Shown here piece by piece: positions 12,501 through 24,896 of a stretch of 64,000 nucleotides of DNA. Made by a program: the position numbers and the translations under genes. The notes beneath the pieces are model-generated. The model was not told the DNA's origin, made no database searches, and was given only the letters and a program-made list of their open reading frames with translations. Where the stretch lies: NCBI GenBank assembly GCA_051453625.1, contig JBOZIK010000001.1:254496941-254560940 (forward strand), in the 5' to 3' direction. The DNA comes from Welwitschia mirabilis (taxonomy: Eukaryota > Gnetophyta > Gnetopsida > Welwitschiales). Position 1 is the stretch's first letter, and the number at the start of each line of letters is the position of its first letter.

Positions 12501-15326
12501 NNNNNNNNNNNNNNNNNNNNNNNNNNNNNNNNNNNNNNNNNNNNNNNNNNNNNNNNNNNNNNNNNNNNNNNNNNNNNNNNNNNNNNNNNNNNNNNNNNNN
12601 NNNNNNNNNNNNNNNNNNNNNNNNNNNNNNNNNNNNNNNNNNNNNNNNNNNNNNNNNNNNNNNNNNNNNNNNNNNNNNNNNNNNNNNNNNNNNNNNNNNN
12701 NNNNNNNNNNNNNNNNNNNNNNNNNNNNNNNNNNNNNNNNNNNNNNNNNNNNNNNNNNNNNNNNNNNNNNNNNNNNNNNNNNNNNNNNNNNNNNNNNNNN
12801 NNNNNNNNNNNNNNNNNNNNNNNNNNNNNNNNNNNNNNNNNNNNNNNNNNNNNNNNNNNNNNNNNNNNNNNNNNNNNNNNNNNNNNNNNNNNNNNNNNNN
12901 NNNNNNNNNNNNNNNNNNNNNNNNNNNNNNNNNNNNNNNNNNNNNNNNNNNNNNNNNNNNNNNNNNNNNNNNNNNNNNNTGAGTTAAATTATAATTTATT
13001 TATATTAGCTAAAAAAAGCCTTCCTTAGCTAAAAGAAAATATTTTTTTAGTTCATTTAAGTAGCCATTTAAGTCTGTATATACAAAATCAATTTATAAAG
13101 TACTATGATAAGTAGGAAAGACATTAAAAGATCTAGATGCATAAAGATTTCTAAATATATTTAAAATAAATGATAAGTATTTTATGAGAGCTCATAGTCA
13201 CTAAACCTATCATACATGTGTTGTCATTGTAGCTTGAATAGAATTAACAATAAAATCGAATAATATTTTATGAAATTTAGGTTTGTCCTTCATAATATTG
13301 ATGAAAAAACAAACTCAAACTCAATTATAAACTTAAAGCTTGAGATAAATATCAATGAAAATGCAATAGAAATAAAAGGTGGGTAATGAATGATTATTTA
13401 TTTAAAATAAGATGGTTTTTTACTATTTTAATTTTAATGTAGCATTACCATTTAATTTTTAAAGCATTTCTGTAAATTTGTCTAGTAGATTTTCCCTTTT
13501 GTGTTAGTCTCAAACTCATAAATATTGTGGTTCTTGTACTCTACATTATGCCCCATATTTATGTGCAACCACCTTATCTAATATTCATAGCCTCTTTATC
13601 ATACTCTATAGGTTAAACTTTACTCATGTTATTCTCATTATTATATATAATGATCAAAAGGAATTTTGCCCATACATACCTATAAAATCAAAATTTTATG
13701 TTTTAAAACAAATAGGTTAAAGGTACATATTTTACTCTTGTGTGTTAAACCTAACAAAAAAACCTAACTCTATCTTAAAGGAAATTGATTAATTTAAGGA
13801 TACTAACACACATATCAGTGTTATTTTGTCTTTCTTAATAGATTCTACTTTTATCTCTTCTACTTGGTTAACTAGAATGTGAAATCAATGATACCATAAC
13901 CTAAAATGCATTAGAATTCATAGGAAAGAAATCTAGGGCGAATACTATTTCTACGTATTATTCCAATCTTGAGCCTCATAATCACATGATATATTAAGTA
14001 GCTAAGAAGTCCAACACTAAAACATATCACTTTATTGACAAATTGGAGATGAACCTTTATTTTTATTCTTTAGTAGAATGAATCAATCTTGTAAGAAAAC
14101 ATATGAAATTTATTTATCAAATTTTCATATTATAAATAATAGACAGTAACAAGGAACAAAATAGATTAATTTAAAATATGTACACAATAGATACATGAAT
14201 GATTGCAAACCTAAGCTCGCAGTTTTCTGATTTGAGACTCTTATGCATCTTTATTTTTTGATAAATCCTCATCTAAATAAATCAAGACAATAATAAATCT
14301 AGACAAATCATTACTGACTACATAAACAAGTATATGACAAATGATAAAAGCAAATGAACTTATGTCTTTTTAGTTAGGCTATGTCTAAATTTAGCCATAG
14401 CTTATTTGATGATTTCATTTTTTCCTTTTATGAGAGTAGTAGTATCATTTTTAGGACTATTGTCTCTTTGAAGTGTATTACTCTTATTTGTCAAGGAATG
14501 TACCTATAAAAAGAAAAATTACAAGAAACATCGGTGTATTCAAAATTAAGTATAAGTAGGTAAAATCATAGGCTTCCTAGTAAGATAAGGGAAGAAAGTT
14601 TACATCATTTAATTCATATATATGTTTATTATATAAAAATCATCTAGCACCAACATTATTATCATTTCCTTTTAGTAAATTTCACCCATATCATTTGAAA
14701 CCCATTTTATCAGCATTCATTTCACATAATAACTTGTCTTATTTTTTAATTATATTTTTCATTGGTATTAAATTTGCACTGTCATATAGTAACTATTAAA
14801 TGAACACTGATCTATCATCTAATATTTAACTTTCTAAATAAAATGTTATCTAGATGTCCAAAATATTATGAAAATTTATTATACTATTTTCTAAAGACTA
14901 GCTAGTTACTTCTAAAAATTGCTATTACTTCTAAAAACTCACTATACTATCAGATTTATTAGTCACTTAATTGTACCACCATGATATGAATTTAGAAATA
15001 TATATAATAAGGACTAGATATCTACATTGAAACGCACATATTTCTTGTTCCATATAACATATCTAATTCTTGAAACCTTATATCACAATAGATTCAAACA
15101 TCAATGCATTCAACATCTGCAAAATGTCTAAAAACATGCTAAGGAATATTTGCATTTCATGTCTAATAACAGATATAATGGATATGGCAAAGAGAGAAGT
15201 TTTAACTAGATATCATATTTATTAAGATAAACATATCCCTCTAGCTATAGACAACATACTGTAAATGCAAAATGAAAGGAAGTTAAACAAAAGGAATCAA
15301 TAAAAAAAAATTCATGTAGACTTAAG
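9581..15326. other. Unassigned AT-rich region with gap
   Basis: About 5.7 kb without recognisable LTR, pol, gag or host exon on either strand. It includes a 489-N gap (12491-12979). The missing 5' half of the copia element seen at 23661 could lie here in unrecognisable form, but no gag or protease motif was found. Confidence 0.5.
12491..12979. other. Assembly gap, 489 N
   Basis: Its length is not a round placeholder, so it was probably estimated from a map or read pairs. The open frame reported across it is an artefact of the Ns. Confidence 0.99.
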
Positions 15327-16817
15327 TTATTAGTAAATCTAGTCTTGATGATTCCACTTATCAAAGATTTTGTATCATTGTGTATACAGATCATTATAGG
15401 TACATTAGACCTTGATAGATACTAGATCATGATGGATCTTCATAGATAGTATTTCACGAAAAGGATTAGATGTTAAACTGTCAAATCAATTATTTAAAGA
15501 TGTTTGAAAAATTGAAAAAGTCTTAAGTGAAGGTGTCTAGACATTTAAAGACATCTTCAATGTACTAGAATTTAAGTCACGGGCTAAAAGATGACTACCA
15601 TATTTAAGATGATTAAACTAAAAGTTAAACCTGACAAAGATGAAGATGTCTACATATTTGAAGACACAATACTAAGCTGGAATAGGTATTAAGTCAATTC
15701 GGTTTTTGACTGATATCTTATGTTTCAGATGAACTCTGAACTTGTACATCATGGATTCATGATTATGAAGGTCCAAGGATGATATAAAGCAAAATTCATC
15801 GAAATCTAGGTAAGTTGACTAGAGATGTCTATAAAAGTAAAGATGTATGAAGTGAAGATGTCTAAAAAATTGAATATGTCCTAACTAAAGTTCACATCAA
15901 TTAAAATCAAAGTTACACACCTGGAGCATAGACATTGACTATCCATTGCATGGTGGTTACAAAATCAAACGGCTAATTTTCAAGCTAAAATGGCTAAATC
16001 TTCTTCAACCCTATAAAGCCTCAACATCAGAAAATAAAGAAAGAATTTTTGATCCTTCATTGATCAATTAGACATACAGAGACTTCTCAGCTCTCAAAGA
16101 TTAACATCAAAAGAAATCTTGCAAGAGTAAAAAATACTACTCATAAATAATGAAGGCATAATTTTTAAGGATCTAGTACTACTATCATCATTCTCTTTTG
16201 GATCTTCATTGCTGCATTCTTAATTCATACTTGTAACAAGAAAATAACATAAAAGATCTTAAATTTTCATCGAAGCAATACTTTTAGACTTGTTGTTGTA
16301 TTGTATTTTTAGTTTACATTATGGAATATCTTATTATTGAATATTGTTGTAAAGTCTAAATTCTTGAATATCAAATACTTTGTAAGGCAATATTTATAGG
16401 GGTGTGATTTTGACATTACGCTTTTAGGCATTATTTAATGTAAGATTATTAGTGAGTTCAAAAACCATTATTCCCTTGAGAGGAAGAGAGTAATACCTTT
16501 CAAGAAGACTCTCATTGTTATTAAGGTTTGTGGTGTGCCTATGAAAACTGCTGTTCCATTAAGGAAAAGAGAGTGTTGCCTTGTGAGGGGACTTTCATTT
16601 ATTTCAAGGTTAGTGGTGCATCAGAAAATTACTGTTTCTTATAGGTCAAGAATATCTAAAAAGCTAACCTGTGTGTGTGGATGTGCCTAGGTTGAAAAAC
16701 CATATTATTTGGTAAGATGTGTTTATTGTACATTTTCATACATTATTGTTATTAGTTTAAATAATTTTATTTAGTGAAACTCATTCATCCCTCTTCTTCG
16801 AATTCAATTGATCCTCA
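15327..16817 (+). repeat. 5' LTR of copia element B
   Basis: This LTR is homologous to 22336-23660 and 61488-62876. The start resembles TTATTAGTAAATCTAG in all three (TGTTATTGG in the third), then come the shared blocks GATGATTCCACTT and ATCATGATGGATCT. It ends ...CA just before the primer binding site. Length is about 1.49 kb. The opening TG is lost here. Confidence 0.85.
16012..16018 (+). promoter_or_regulatory. TATA box of LTR B (5')
   Basis: TATAAAG, followed by CC and a short AT-rich leader, stands at the same place in all three B-type LTRs (16012, 23016, 62175). Conservation amid heavy decay supports it as the former LTR promoter. Confidence 0.6.
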
Positions 16818-16819
16818 AG

Positions 16820-16831
16820 TGGTATCAAAAG
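16820..16831 (+). other. Primer binding site, copia element B
   Basis: TGGTATCAAAAG matches the initiator-Met tRNA complement at 9 of 12 positions and lies two bases after the LTR end. Confidence 0.75.
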
Positions 16832-16869
16832 GGGTACTCACAAAAAGAAGTAACTTCCTTAAATAAACA

Positions 16870-17640
16870 ATGGAAGGTACTATGTATCAAACCTATGCTC
16901 TTTAAATGGACAAACTATGCCTATTGGAAGATGAGGATATGGATGTTCTTACAATCTTAGGAGTTTTGGGATTAAAGAACTGAAGAAGAAAGATTCATAA
17001 AAACTACAATAGGAAGAAAAATATCTAATGCAAAAACTTATTCTGCTCTCATGACCATTGTGCATTCTCAAGAAGAAATAGATGAGTTAGGAGAAGAAGA
17101 TGAAATAGATAGAAAATACAACATGGGTTTGGATCTTTAAGAAAGATATGAACTAACTTTTGAAAAGTGTGTTAAAATAGAATAGGTATGAATTAAAATG
17201 AAAAGATTACTTCATACTCATGAAGAAGATTATGAATAAGAAAAGGATATCATCAATAAATTTTATTCAGAAAACTCATCTCTTAAAGCTGAGGTTAGTA
17301 GACTAATGTGTGAATTGAAGGTTCTAAGAAAGGAACTATCTAATTCAAAGAAGATCAATGAGAAATCCACCTAAGGAAAGAAGACCTTGAATGTTATGCT
17401 TAGATAATGTAAATGATCAAATGACAGAAGCAGATTGGGACACAATAAAGCTATAACGAGTACTTCAACCTTCTTACTCGATAAATGGAACTATAAGCTA
17501 AGGTATTAACACTTTATGTATACAAACAATATTATCTGTTATTATTATCATAATAGGGATCATTATCAATATAGATGTTCAATAAAATCTAAAATTAGGT
17601 ATTATACTGATAATGCCAAAAGGCCAAATAAAATGGTACA
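16870..17640 (+). pseudogene. Ty1/copia gag (element B)
   Basis: Decayed gag beginning shortly after the primer binding site. The opening contains a WTNYAYWKMRI motif at about 16908-16940, diagnostic of plant copia gag. A Glu/Lys-rich, coiled-coil-like stretch (SSLKAEVSRLMCELKVLRKE) follows at about 17278-17340. A C-terminal zinc knuckle lies at 17537-17578, CYYYHNRDHYQYRC, in which the second cysteine of the CX2CX4HX4C motif is tyrosine. Stops occur near 16968, 16980, 17138 and later. The second copy at 63 kb keeps that second cysteine but has lost the histidine, so the two copies decayed independently. Confidence 0.85.
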
Positions 17641-17709
17641 ATGTCTTTTACAGGAAAAACCAAGAAAAATATGGATACCCAAACAAAACTAGTACTTTTA
17701 ATATAAATA

Positions 17710-18075
17710 ACACTCAGAGTAGTGACTAAGCACATATGGTATGTTGACAGTGGATGCTCAATACACATGACTAGAGACAAATCCAGCTTTACCACCTTAG
17801 TGGAACAAGATAACAAAGTTGTAACCTTTGAAGACAACACAAAAGCACTAATAAAAGGAATTGGTACTATTGTAGGAGGTAATGTATTAGAGATAAAAGA
17901 TGTATTTTTTATAGAGGGTTTGCAACATAATCTCTTAAGTTTAAGTCAACTCTATAATGTAAAGTTTTCTATCAAATTTACAAAAAATAATTATGTTATA
18001 AGAGAACAAAATTCTATCAAAGTCTTATTTGCTAGAGTAAGAAAAGCAAATGTTTACATTACCATCTTGTAAGAT
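17710..18075 (+). pseudogene. Copia aspartic protease (element B)
   Basis: The frame from 17722 holds the retrotransposon protease motif WYVDSGCSIHMT with an intact Asp-Ser-Gly at 17746-17754. The expected EGLQHNLLSLSQL stretch follows about 50 residues later. In an active element this enzyme cleaves the gag-pol polyprotein. This is the best-preserved piece of element B, open for 116 codons. It is separated from gag by frameshifts and ends at a stop at 18070-18072, just before the integrase zinc domain. Protein order gag, protease, integrase, RT is the Ty1/copia order. Confidence 0.9.
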
Positions 18076-18109
18076 ATATTTAATAATGGAATCAAGTATT
18101 TTTTAAGAA

Positions 18110-18990
18110 AAATAGATGAAGCAGAGCTATGGCATAGAAAACTTAGTTACATGAACAAAGATCTTCTCAAATTTTTGTTTATAAAAGAATTGGTGAGATG
18201 ACTTTTTAAATTTAAAAACATTGATAATCAAATTTGTGAAGCTTGTCAGAAAGGGAAACAAACAAACATAAAATTTAGTAATAAAAGTGTTATCTCTATT
18301 GAACATCCATTAGATCTCTTACGTTTAGACATTATTGGTTCTTATTCTATAGAAAGCTTAAGTAAGAAGAGGTATTATTTAACAATTGTAGAAGATTTTT
18401 TTTATTTTACATGGGCAGCCTTCCTTGTACATAAGGATGAGGCTTTTACAGCTTTTTTTAAGTTGTGCATCAACTTGAAGAATCAACACGGATACAATAT
18501 CAAAGTAATAAGAAGTAATGATGGTACCAAATTCAAAAATGTAAAGTTCAGAGAATTCTATGAATAATTTAGCATTATACATTAATTCTTTGTTTTAAGA
18601 AGTCCATAATAAAATGGAGTATTTGACATAAATAATAGAGTTCTTAATGAAATGGCAAAGACAATAATGCACGACAAAAAGGTACCATATCATGTTTGGA
18701 TAGAAGTAATTAATACAGCCTATTATGTTTCCAACAGAGTTCTAGTAAAAAGATTTCTAAAACTTCATATGAGTTATAGTCAGATAGAAAACCTTCTATT
18801 AATTACTTTTATATATTTGGTTCAAATTGCTTTATTCTAAATGAAAGGAACAATTTGAGAAAATTTGATTTAAAAGTCGATAAAGGAATTTTTCTAAGAT
18901 ATTCTATGATTAGTAAAGCTTATAGGATGTACAATACGGGGACCCATGTAGTTGAGGAAATGATAAATGTTAAAATAAATGATATAGAAT
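18110..18990 (+). pseudogene. Copia integrase (element B)
   Basis: The N-terminal zinc domain is present as ELWHRKLSYMN ... CEACQKGKQ (about 18120-18260). The core follows with RLDIIGSYS (first catalytic Asp). The second catalytic site reads Ser-Asn-Asp-Gly at 18514-18525, where the usual order is Ser-Asp-Asn-Gly, so the metal-binding Asp is replaced by Asn. The third site, normally Glu in an NGVVERKN context, is Asp at 18625-18627. Stops lie at about 18199, 18565, 18583 and 18610. The C-terminal part (18855-18990) retains the KAYRMYNTGT stretch. Inactive by several criteria. Confidence 0.85.
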
Positions 18991-19178
18991 CAAATCCTGT
19001 GAATGTAGAAGATGATTATACTCCTGTGCAAATTGTTCATCCCTTTAGACAATCTCAAGTTCAATCTGACAGTGAGGGGAAAAAAAGAAGAAGAATTAGA
19101 CAAGAAAAATCCATCATAATAAGGTTAAAGAAGAGTCACTCCACAAAAAGCAAAATTATAGGAAGTCCTTATGGAGGC

Positions 19179-19880
19179 NNNNNNNNNNNNNNNNNNNNNN
19201 NNNNNNNNNNNNNNNNNNNNNNNNNNNNNNNNNNNNNNNNNNNNNNNNNNNNNNNNNNNNNNNNNNNNNNNNNNNNNNNNNNNNNNNNNNNNNNNNNNNN
19301 NNNNNNNNNNNNNNNNNNNNNNNNNNNNNNNNNNNNNNNNNNNNNNNNNNNNNNNNNNNNNNNNNNNNNNNNNNNNNNNNNNNNNNNNNNNNNNNNNNNN
19401 NNNNNNNNNNNNNNNNNNNNNNNNNNNNNNNNNNNNNNNNNNNNNNNNNNNNNNNNNNNNNNNNNNNNNNNNNNNNNNNNNNNNNNNNNNNNNNNNNNNN
19501 NNNNNNNNNNNNNNNNNNNNNNNNNNNNNNNNNNNNNNNNNNNNNNNNNNNNNNNNNNNNNNNNNNNNNNNNNNNNNNNNNNNNNNNNNNNNNNNNNNNN
19601 NNNNNNNNNNNNNNNNNNNNNNNNNNNNNNNNNNNNNNNNNNNNNNNNNNNNNNNNNNNNNNNNNNNNNNNNNNNNNNNNNNNNNNNNNNNNNNNNNNNN
19701 NNNNNNNNNNNNNNNNNNNNNNNNNNNNNNNNNNNNNNNNNNNNNNNNNNNNNNNNNNNNNNNNNNNNNNNNNNNNNNNNNNNNNNNNNNNNNNNNNNNN
19801 NNNNNNNNNNNNNNNNNNNNNNNNNNNNNNNNNNNNNNNNNNNNNNNNNNNNNNNNNNNNNNNNNNNNNNNNNNNNNNNN
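19179..19880. other. Assembly gap, 702 N, with duplicated edges
   Basis: The 61 bases before the gap (19118-19178) recur with one mismatch directly after it (19881-19941). The gap lies in the linker between integrase and RT, where a copia pol needs only a few hundred bases. The duplication is probably an unmerged contig overlap. Confidence 0.95.
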
Positions 19881-19939
19881 AATAAGGTTAAAGAAGAGTC
19901 ACTCCACAAAAAGCAACATTATAGGAAGTCCTTATGGAG

Positions 19940-20800
19940 GCATTCAAATGAGAATCCATACTAGAGAATTTTATGGTTATGTAGCTTATATCTCTCACAT
20001 TAAACCTAAAACTTTCAAAGAAGTAGAAAATGATGAACATTGGATGATTATTATGCAAGAAGAGCTTAACCAATTTGAAAGATGTAATGTTTGTGAACTT
20101 ACGCCAAGACCTTCTAACAAACTACTTATTGGTACTAAGTATATTTTTAGAAATAAAACAAGTAAGCATGAAAATGTTATTAGAAAGAAAGCAAGACTAG
20201 TGGCAAAAGGTTACAATAAAAAAGAAGGGATTGACTTTAAAGAAACCTTTGCTCCCCTGGCTTGTATGGAATCAATAGGAATTCCTCTAGTTTATACTTG
20301 TATAAAATATTTTAAAATTTATCAAATGAATGTCAAAAGTGCATTTATAAATGGAAAATTTAAGAAGAAGTATATATTAAACAACCAAATGAGTTCATTA
20401 AATCACCAAAATTAGATCAAGTATACAAACTGACAAACGCTCTTTACAGCGTTAAACAAGTTCAAGAAGCGTAGTATGAAAAACTCTTAGATCATTTAAT
20501 TAAAAATGAGTTTAAATAAGGTACATCAGATGTGATATTATTAATTAGAAAAGATGGTGAAGATTTTATTATTATTTAAATTTACATAGATGATATTATT
20601 TTTAATGCTACTAATGAGTCCTTACGTAAGAAATTTGCTAAGATTATGTAGGACGAGTTTGAGATGAGTCTTATGGAAGAAATGAGAAACTTCTTTGGAA
20701 CTTTAAGTTGTGCAACATAAGTAAGATATATTTATTTCATAAGCTAAATATATTAAAAATTTGCTACTCAAATATGATTTACAGGATTGCTAAGGAAAGG
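19940..20800 (+). pseudogene. Copia reverse transcriptase (element B)
   Basis: RT motifs occur in order. An N-terminal block ([20 protein letters not shown]) lies at about 20038-20100. [20 protein letters not shown] follows at about 20188-20250, then a [13 protein letters not shown] stretch near 20320-20360. The catalytic site reads YIDD at 20583-20594, with both aspartates kept. A DEFEMSLMEEM stretch follows. Frameshifts occur after about 20385, and stops appear near 20475, 20516 and 20576. In an active element this domain makes cDNA in the virus-like particle. Confidence 0.9.
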
Positions 20801-20859
20801 ATACTCCCATGAATCAAAACATCAAATTGGATAAAGATGAAAATGATAAGAAGGCAGAT

Positions 20860-21470
20860 CAAAAGATATACAAAGGCATGATTTGTAGTCTATTATATAT
20901 TATAGCTAGTTGACCTGATATTATGCTAAGTGTACATATTTGTTCACATTATTAAATTGATATAAGATAATCACATCTTGTAGCTATCAAAATAATTTTT
21001 CATTACTTAAAAGTTACTACTAATTGGGGCCTTTGGTACTCAAAAGACTCCTCACTTGATCTTGTAGGATATCATGATGCAGATTGGATAGGTTGTAAAG
21101 ATGATAGAAGAAGTACAAGTGGAACATGTTTTTTACTTAGGCAATACCTGATATCTTGAATTGATAGGAAGCAAAACTCAATTGCTTTATCTATAGCCTA
21201 AGCTGAGTATATTGCTATAAGAAATTATTATGCACAACTTCTATGGATGCAGTATATATTTAAAGATTTTGATGTCTACATGAGCAACATTCCTATTTAC
21301 TATAATAACAAGAGTGCCATCAATGTATTCAAAACTCATGTAGAACACTCAAGAAACAAGCACATTGAGATCAGAGAACATATTCGAAATAAAGATAAAC
21401 CTTTAAGTACTAAAAGATATGTAAAATTGTGCAAGAACTTGGGGATTGGGCCTGGCCTAATCAAGTAAGT
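20860..21470 (+). pseudogene. Copia RT end and RNase H (element B)
   Basis: It starts with a PDIMLSVHICSH stretch near 20915-20950 (the 3' end of RT), then RNase H motifs. DADWIGCKDDRRSTSGTCF lies at 21077-21133, an AEYIAI stretch near 21200, and the C-terminal NKSAINVFKTHVEHSRNKHIE at about 21307-21370. Several stops interrupt it (21157, 21199). The first acidic residue of RNase H is retained. The frame runs to 21468. Confidence 0.85.
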
Positions 21471-22323
21471 AAATAGGTAATATCTTTTAATTTCTCATCT
21501 CCACATTGTATTTATCTTATGAGTTGAGATTATGATTAGATGTAGTTTGATATAGTTAAAGTTAAATTATGTGCTTGATATTTATATTTTTAAAGTAGTA
21601 TTGTTATGCTTGTAGTACTCATAAACAATTTTGAAAATTTTAAATCTTTCATTATAGACATCTTCATATTTCTAAACGTCTATGAGAAAAACATCTTAAA
21701 GAATTATAAACTCCTTCATCTATAATATTACCCAAAAATGATTTATAGAATAATAGTTAATATCTCTAAGAGGTACAATCTCAGGGGGAGAACTAGTCTT
21801 CCTAGGAGGCACATATGTAGGAAAAGCATCAGATTCTTGTATTTCCATTTGCTTTGTCTGCTATCCAAAAAGGTGGAGAAGTTTTGATAAATAATTAAAG
21901 CATTTTTTAATTATGCAATATTCTGATTATTTGGTGGTTAAAACGCTTTCATATGGTGATAGAATATTTTAATGAACACATGAGTTATGATATAGTATTG
22001 ACACACAATTCAATTTCATACTATAATTTATGGCACATTTCCATTAGTATATTTAATTGAGAGATTATCGCTTTTTATGCTTCACTTTTTACATACATAT
22101 GTGAATAGAGAATACAATGATTTATCATATATTTTTGTATATTATTCTTTACTTTGATTCTTTAAGTGGTGTACATATCTATGTGATTTTTCTGATTTCA
22201 AGTGGCTTATATCATGATCATTGTAACTAGTAACTATGTGCATTTTCTATGGAATATAGTGTCTAATTTCAAGTAATTAGATGAAATTTCACCACTAGAA
22301 TTTTCCAAGTCTTGAATATCATC
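21471..22323 (+). other. 3' untranslated region of element B
   Basis: About 850 bp without coding signal between RNase H and the polypurine tract. It contains an isolated CAGGGGGAGAA purine run at 21782-21792, similar in kind to a polypurine tract. Confidence 0.55.
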
Positions 22324-22335
22324 AAAAAAGGAAAG
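22324..22335 (+). other. Polypurine tract of element B
   Basis: AAAAAAGGAAAG lies immediately before the right LTR, the normal place for plus-strand priming. Confidence 0.75.
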
Positions 22336-23660
22336 ATTATTAGTAAATCTAGTTTTGATGATTCTACTGGTTAAACATTTTATGTCATTATGTAGACAGG
22401 TCATTACAGGTACTTTAGATCTTGCTAGATCATGATGGATCTACAAAGACAATATTTCATGAAAAGGATCAGATGCTAAAATACTAAATCAATTGTTTGA
22501 AGAGGTTTAAAAAATTAAATATATCTATAGTGAAGACATTTAAAAATCTAAAGATGTCTTAAATGTATTAAAATTCAAGTCACAGGCTAAAAGACAAATA
22601 TCATATTTAAGATAACTGAACTAAAAGTTAAACCCAACATAGATGAAGACATCTACATATTTAAAGACATATATATTGAGCTAAAATAAGTACTTGAGTT
22701 AATTTGGTTTTCAATTAATATCTTATGTTTTAGATGAGCTATAAAATTGTACATTGCAGATTCATGATCAAGAAGGTCTAAGGATAGTACAGAGCAGAAT
22801 TCATCAAAATCTGGATAGATTGACTGAATACATCTAAAAAAGTGAATACATCTAGAGTGAATATGTTTACAAATTAAAGATGTCTTAAACTAAGTTCACA
22901 TTAATTAAAATCAAAGTTACATGCCCAAAGCATAGACGTTAATTATCCATTGCATGATAGTAACAAAATCAAATAACTACCTTTTAAGCTAAAATAACTA
23001 GATCTTCTTCAATCCTATAAAGCCTTAACATCAAAAAAAAAAGAAAGAATTTTTGGCACTTTATTAATTAATAAAAAAATAGATAGATTTATTGGCTCTC
23101 AATGATTAACATCAAAAGAAGACTTGCATGAGTAAAAGGAACATCTCATGAAGAATCAAGGCATCATTACAAAGAAGCTAGCACTGCTATTATCATTTAC
23201 TCTTGGATCTTCATTACAGCATTCTTCATTCATACTCATGATGATAGTAACAACATTAAGGGGCTTAAATATTTATCAAATTAATATATTAAGGCTTGTT
23301 ATTGTGTTGTATTTTTGGTTTACATTGTGGACTATCTTATTATTAAAAATTATTATAAAGTTTAAATTCTTAAATATCAAATACTTTGTAAGGCAACCCT
23401 TATAAGGGTGTGCTTTTAACATTGTTATTTTAGGAACTTGTTTGATATAAGATTATTAGTGAGTCAGAAAACCATTATTTCCTTATAAAGAATAAAGTAC
23501 TACCTTGTGAGGAGACTCTCATTGTTGCAAAGGTTTGTGGTATGCCTGTGAAAACCACTGTTCCCTTGAGGAAAAGAGAGTGCTGCCTTGCAAAGAGATT
23601 TTCATTTGTTATAAGGTTAGTGGTGCACCAGAAAACTAATATTTCTTGCAAGTTAAGAAT
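22336..23660 (+). repeat. 3' LTR of copia element B, truncated
   Basis: It matches 15327 to about 16652 but stops there. The last roughly 165 bp of the LTR (the stretch with TGTGTGTGGATGTG in the left copy) are missing, and the sequence passes into a different copia. A TATA box is kept at 23016-23022. Because the end is lost, no target duplication can be tested. Confidence 0.85.
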
Positions 23661-24896
23661 TTTGTTATAAAAAAATAGATGAATGAAAAATTCATGCATC
23701 TTTAAGGATGTGTTCATACATACAAAATTTCTTGACATATTCCATAAGAATAATATTTTTCATTACTATTATGACATGTTTTTTTTAAGTTATTCTAATC
23801 CTTTCTCTTTGACTATAATGTGTAAGAATAACTATTGGATTCTTCCTCCAATTCATATAGTTTTCCTTAATGTAAAGCATGCATAATGGGTAAAGCAAAA
23901 TGATAATGTTTTTCTGCTAGTAATTATTTTACTGATCAAAGGCTTCTAGTCATTCATAATGATCTATGTGGTTCCATGTTAGTTCCTACACTCTAAGGGT
24001 ATCACTACTTTATATCATTTAAAGATGATTTTTTACACATAACCTAGGTGTGTTTATGAGATTAAAATAACTTACTTTACATATTTTCAAGATTTTCAAA
24101 GAAATGATGGAAAACAAAACTTGCAATAAGATTAAGGATTTTCATTTTAATAATGATTCCAAATATACATTAATAAAATTTGAGAAATTTCTTACTTCAA
24201 AATACATTCATCATCTAAAAACATTCCCCAGAACATCTCAATAGAATGGCATTGCTGAGTAATTTAATAAGACCATAATGGAAATGATATATTTAATGAA
24301 GTATTTTAAGGGTTATGAAACCTATATTAGGGGTAAAGCTATTATTATCATGATATATCTCAATAATCATATTGGTTGTTCTTTTGAAAAGGGGATATCT
24401 CTTACTAAAAATGGAATGAATGTAAGATATACTTTAAACCATCTTCATATGTTTAGATGTAAGTTCTATGTCGATATTTCAAGTGAATATGCATATCATC
24501 ACATTAGAATATTTGTGGGATATCCAACTACCTAGAAAGGATATCACATGTACACTATTAATAGTCATAAGATTATTATTTGTTATGATGTCATCTTTTT
24601 AAAAACTTCATAGAGTAATTCTCAACTTGATCTATCCAAGATTTATTCTTTCTTTCATCTCATGTCAATATTGAATGCATAATGCCTTATGATTAAGGAG
24701 GGGTATGCATCCACTAATACCAATTAATCAGTTCCTTCTAGTTAAAATGATTTGTCCATAATACAACCTAGAGGGATTGAGCACTTCCACGTGCCTAACA
24801 CATATAAACACATCTTAATAAGTGACTCATTGGATTGTGCTACTAGGATTGTTGATAATGCCTAAAGACAGAGAGATGTACTTAGTAAGAGTATAC
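23661..24896 (+). pseudogene. Ty1/copia integrase half of a split element
   Basis: Decayed zinc-domain sequence (about 23770-23900) is followed by the integrase core. It includes VIHNDLCGSMLVPTL (first Asp) near 23950, a degenerate second site (FNNDSKY) near 24140-24170, and an NGIAE stretch with the catalytic Glu near 24245. The C-terminal part follows with TLNHLHMFRCKFYVDI and RIFVGYPTT at about 24430-24535. The linker towards RT continues to 24896. RT of the same orientation resumes at 42927 on the far side of the Athila-like element, so this is one half of an element split by that insertion. It differs in sequence from families A and B. Frame changes and stops make it inactive. Confidence 0.8.
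24892..24896. other. Possible target site duplication, left (Athila-like)
   Basis: TATAC here against TCTAC at 42922-42926, 4 of 5 identical, flanking the 24897-42921 element. Confidence 0.4.

Noticed and set aside
12428-12982. 184-codon open frame
   Set aside because: Almost entirely Ns, with no coding motif on the left side.
19171-20415. 414-codon open frame
   Set aside because: More than half of it is Ns. The real coding part is only the copia RT fragment after 19940.
21782-21792. Second polypurine tract of element B
   Set aside because: The tract directly before the 3' LTR (22324-22335) fits better. This one lies about 550 bp upstream without supporting structure.
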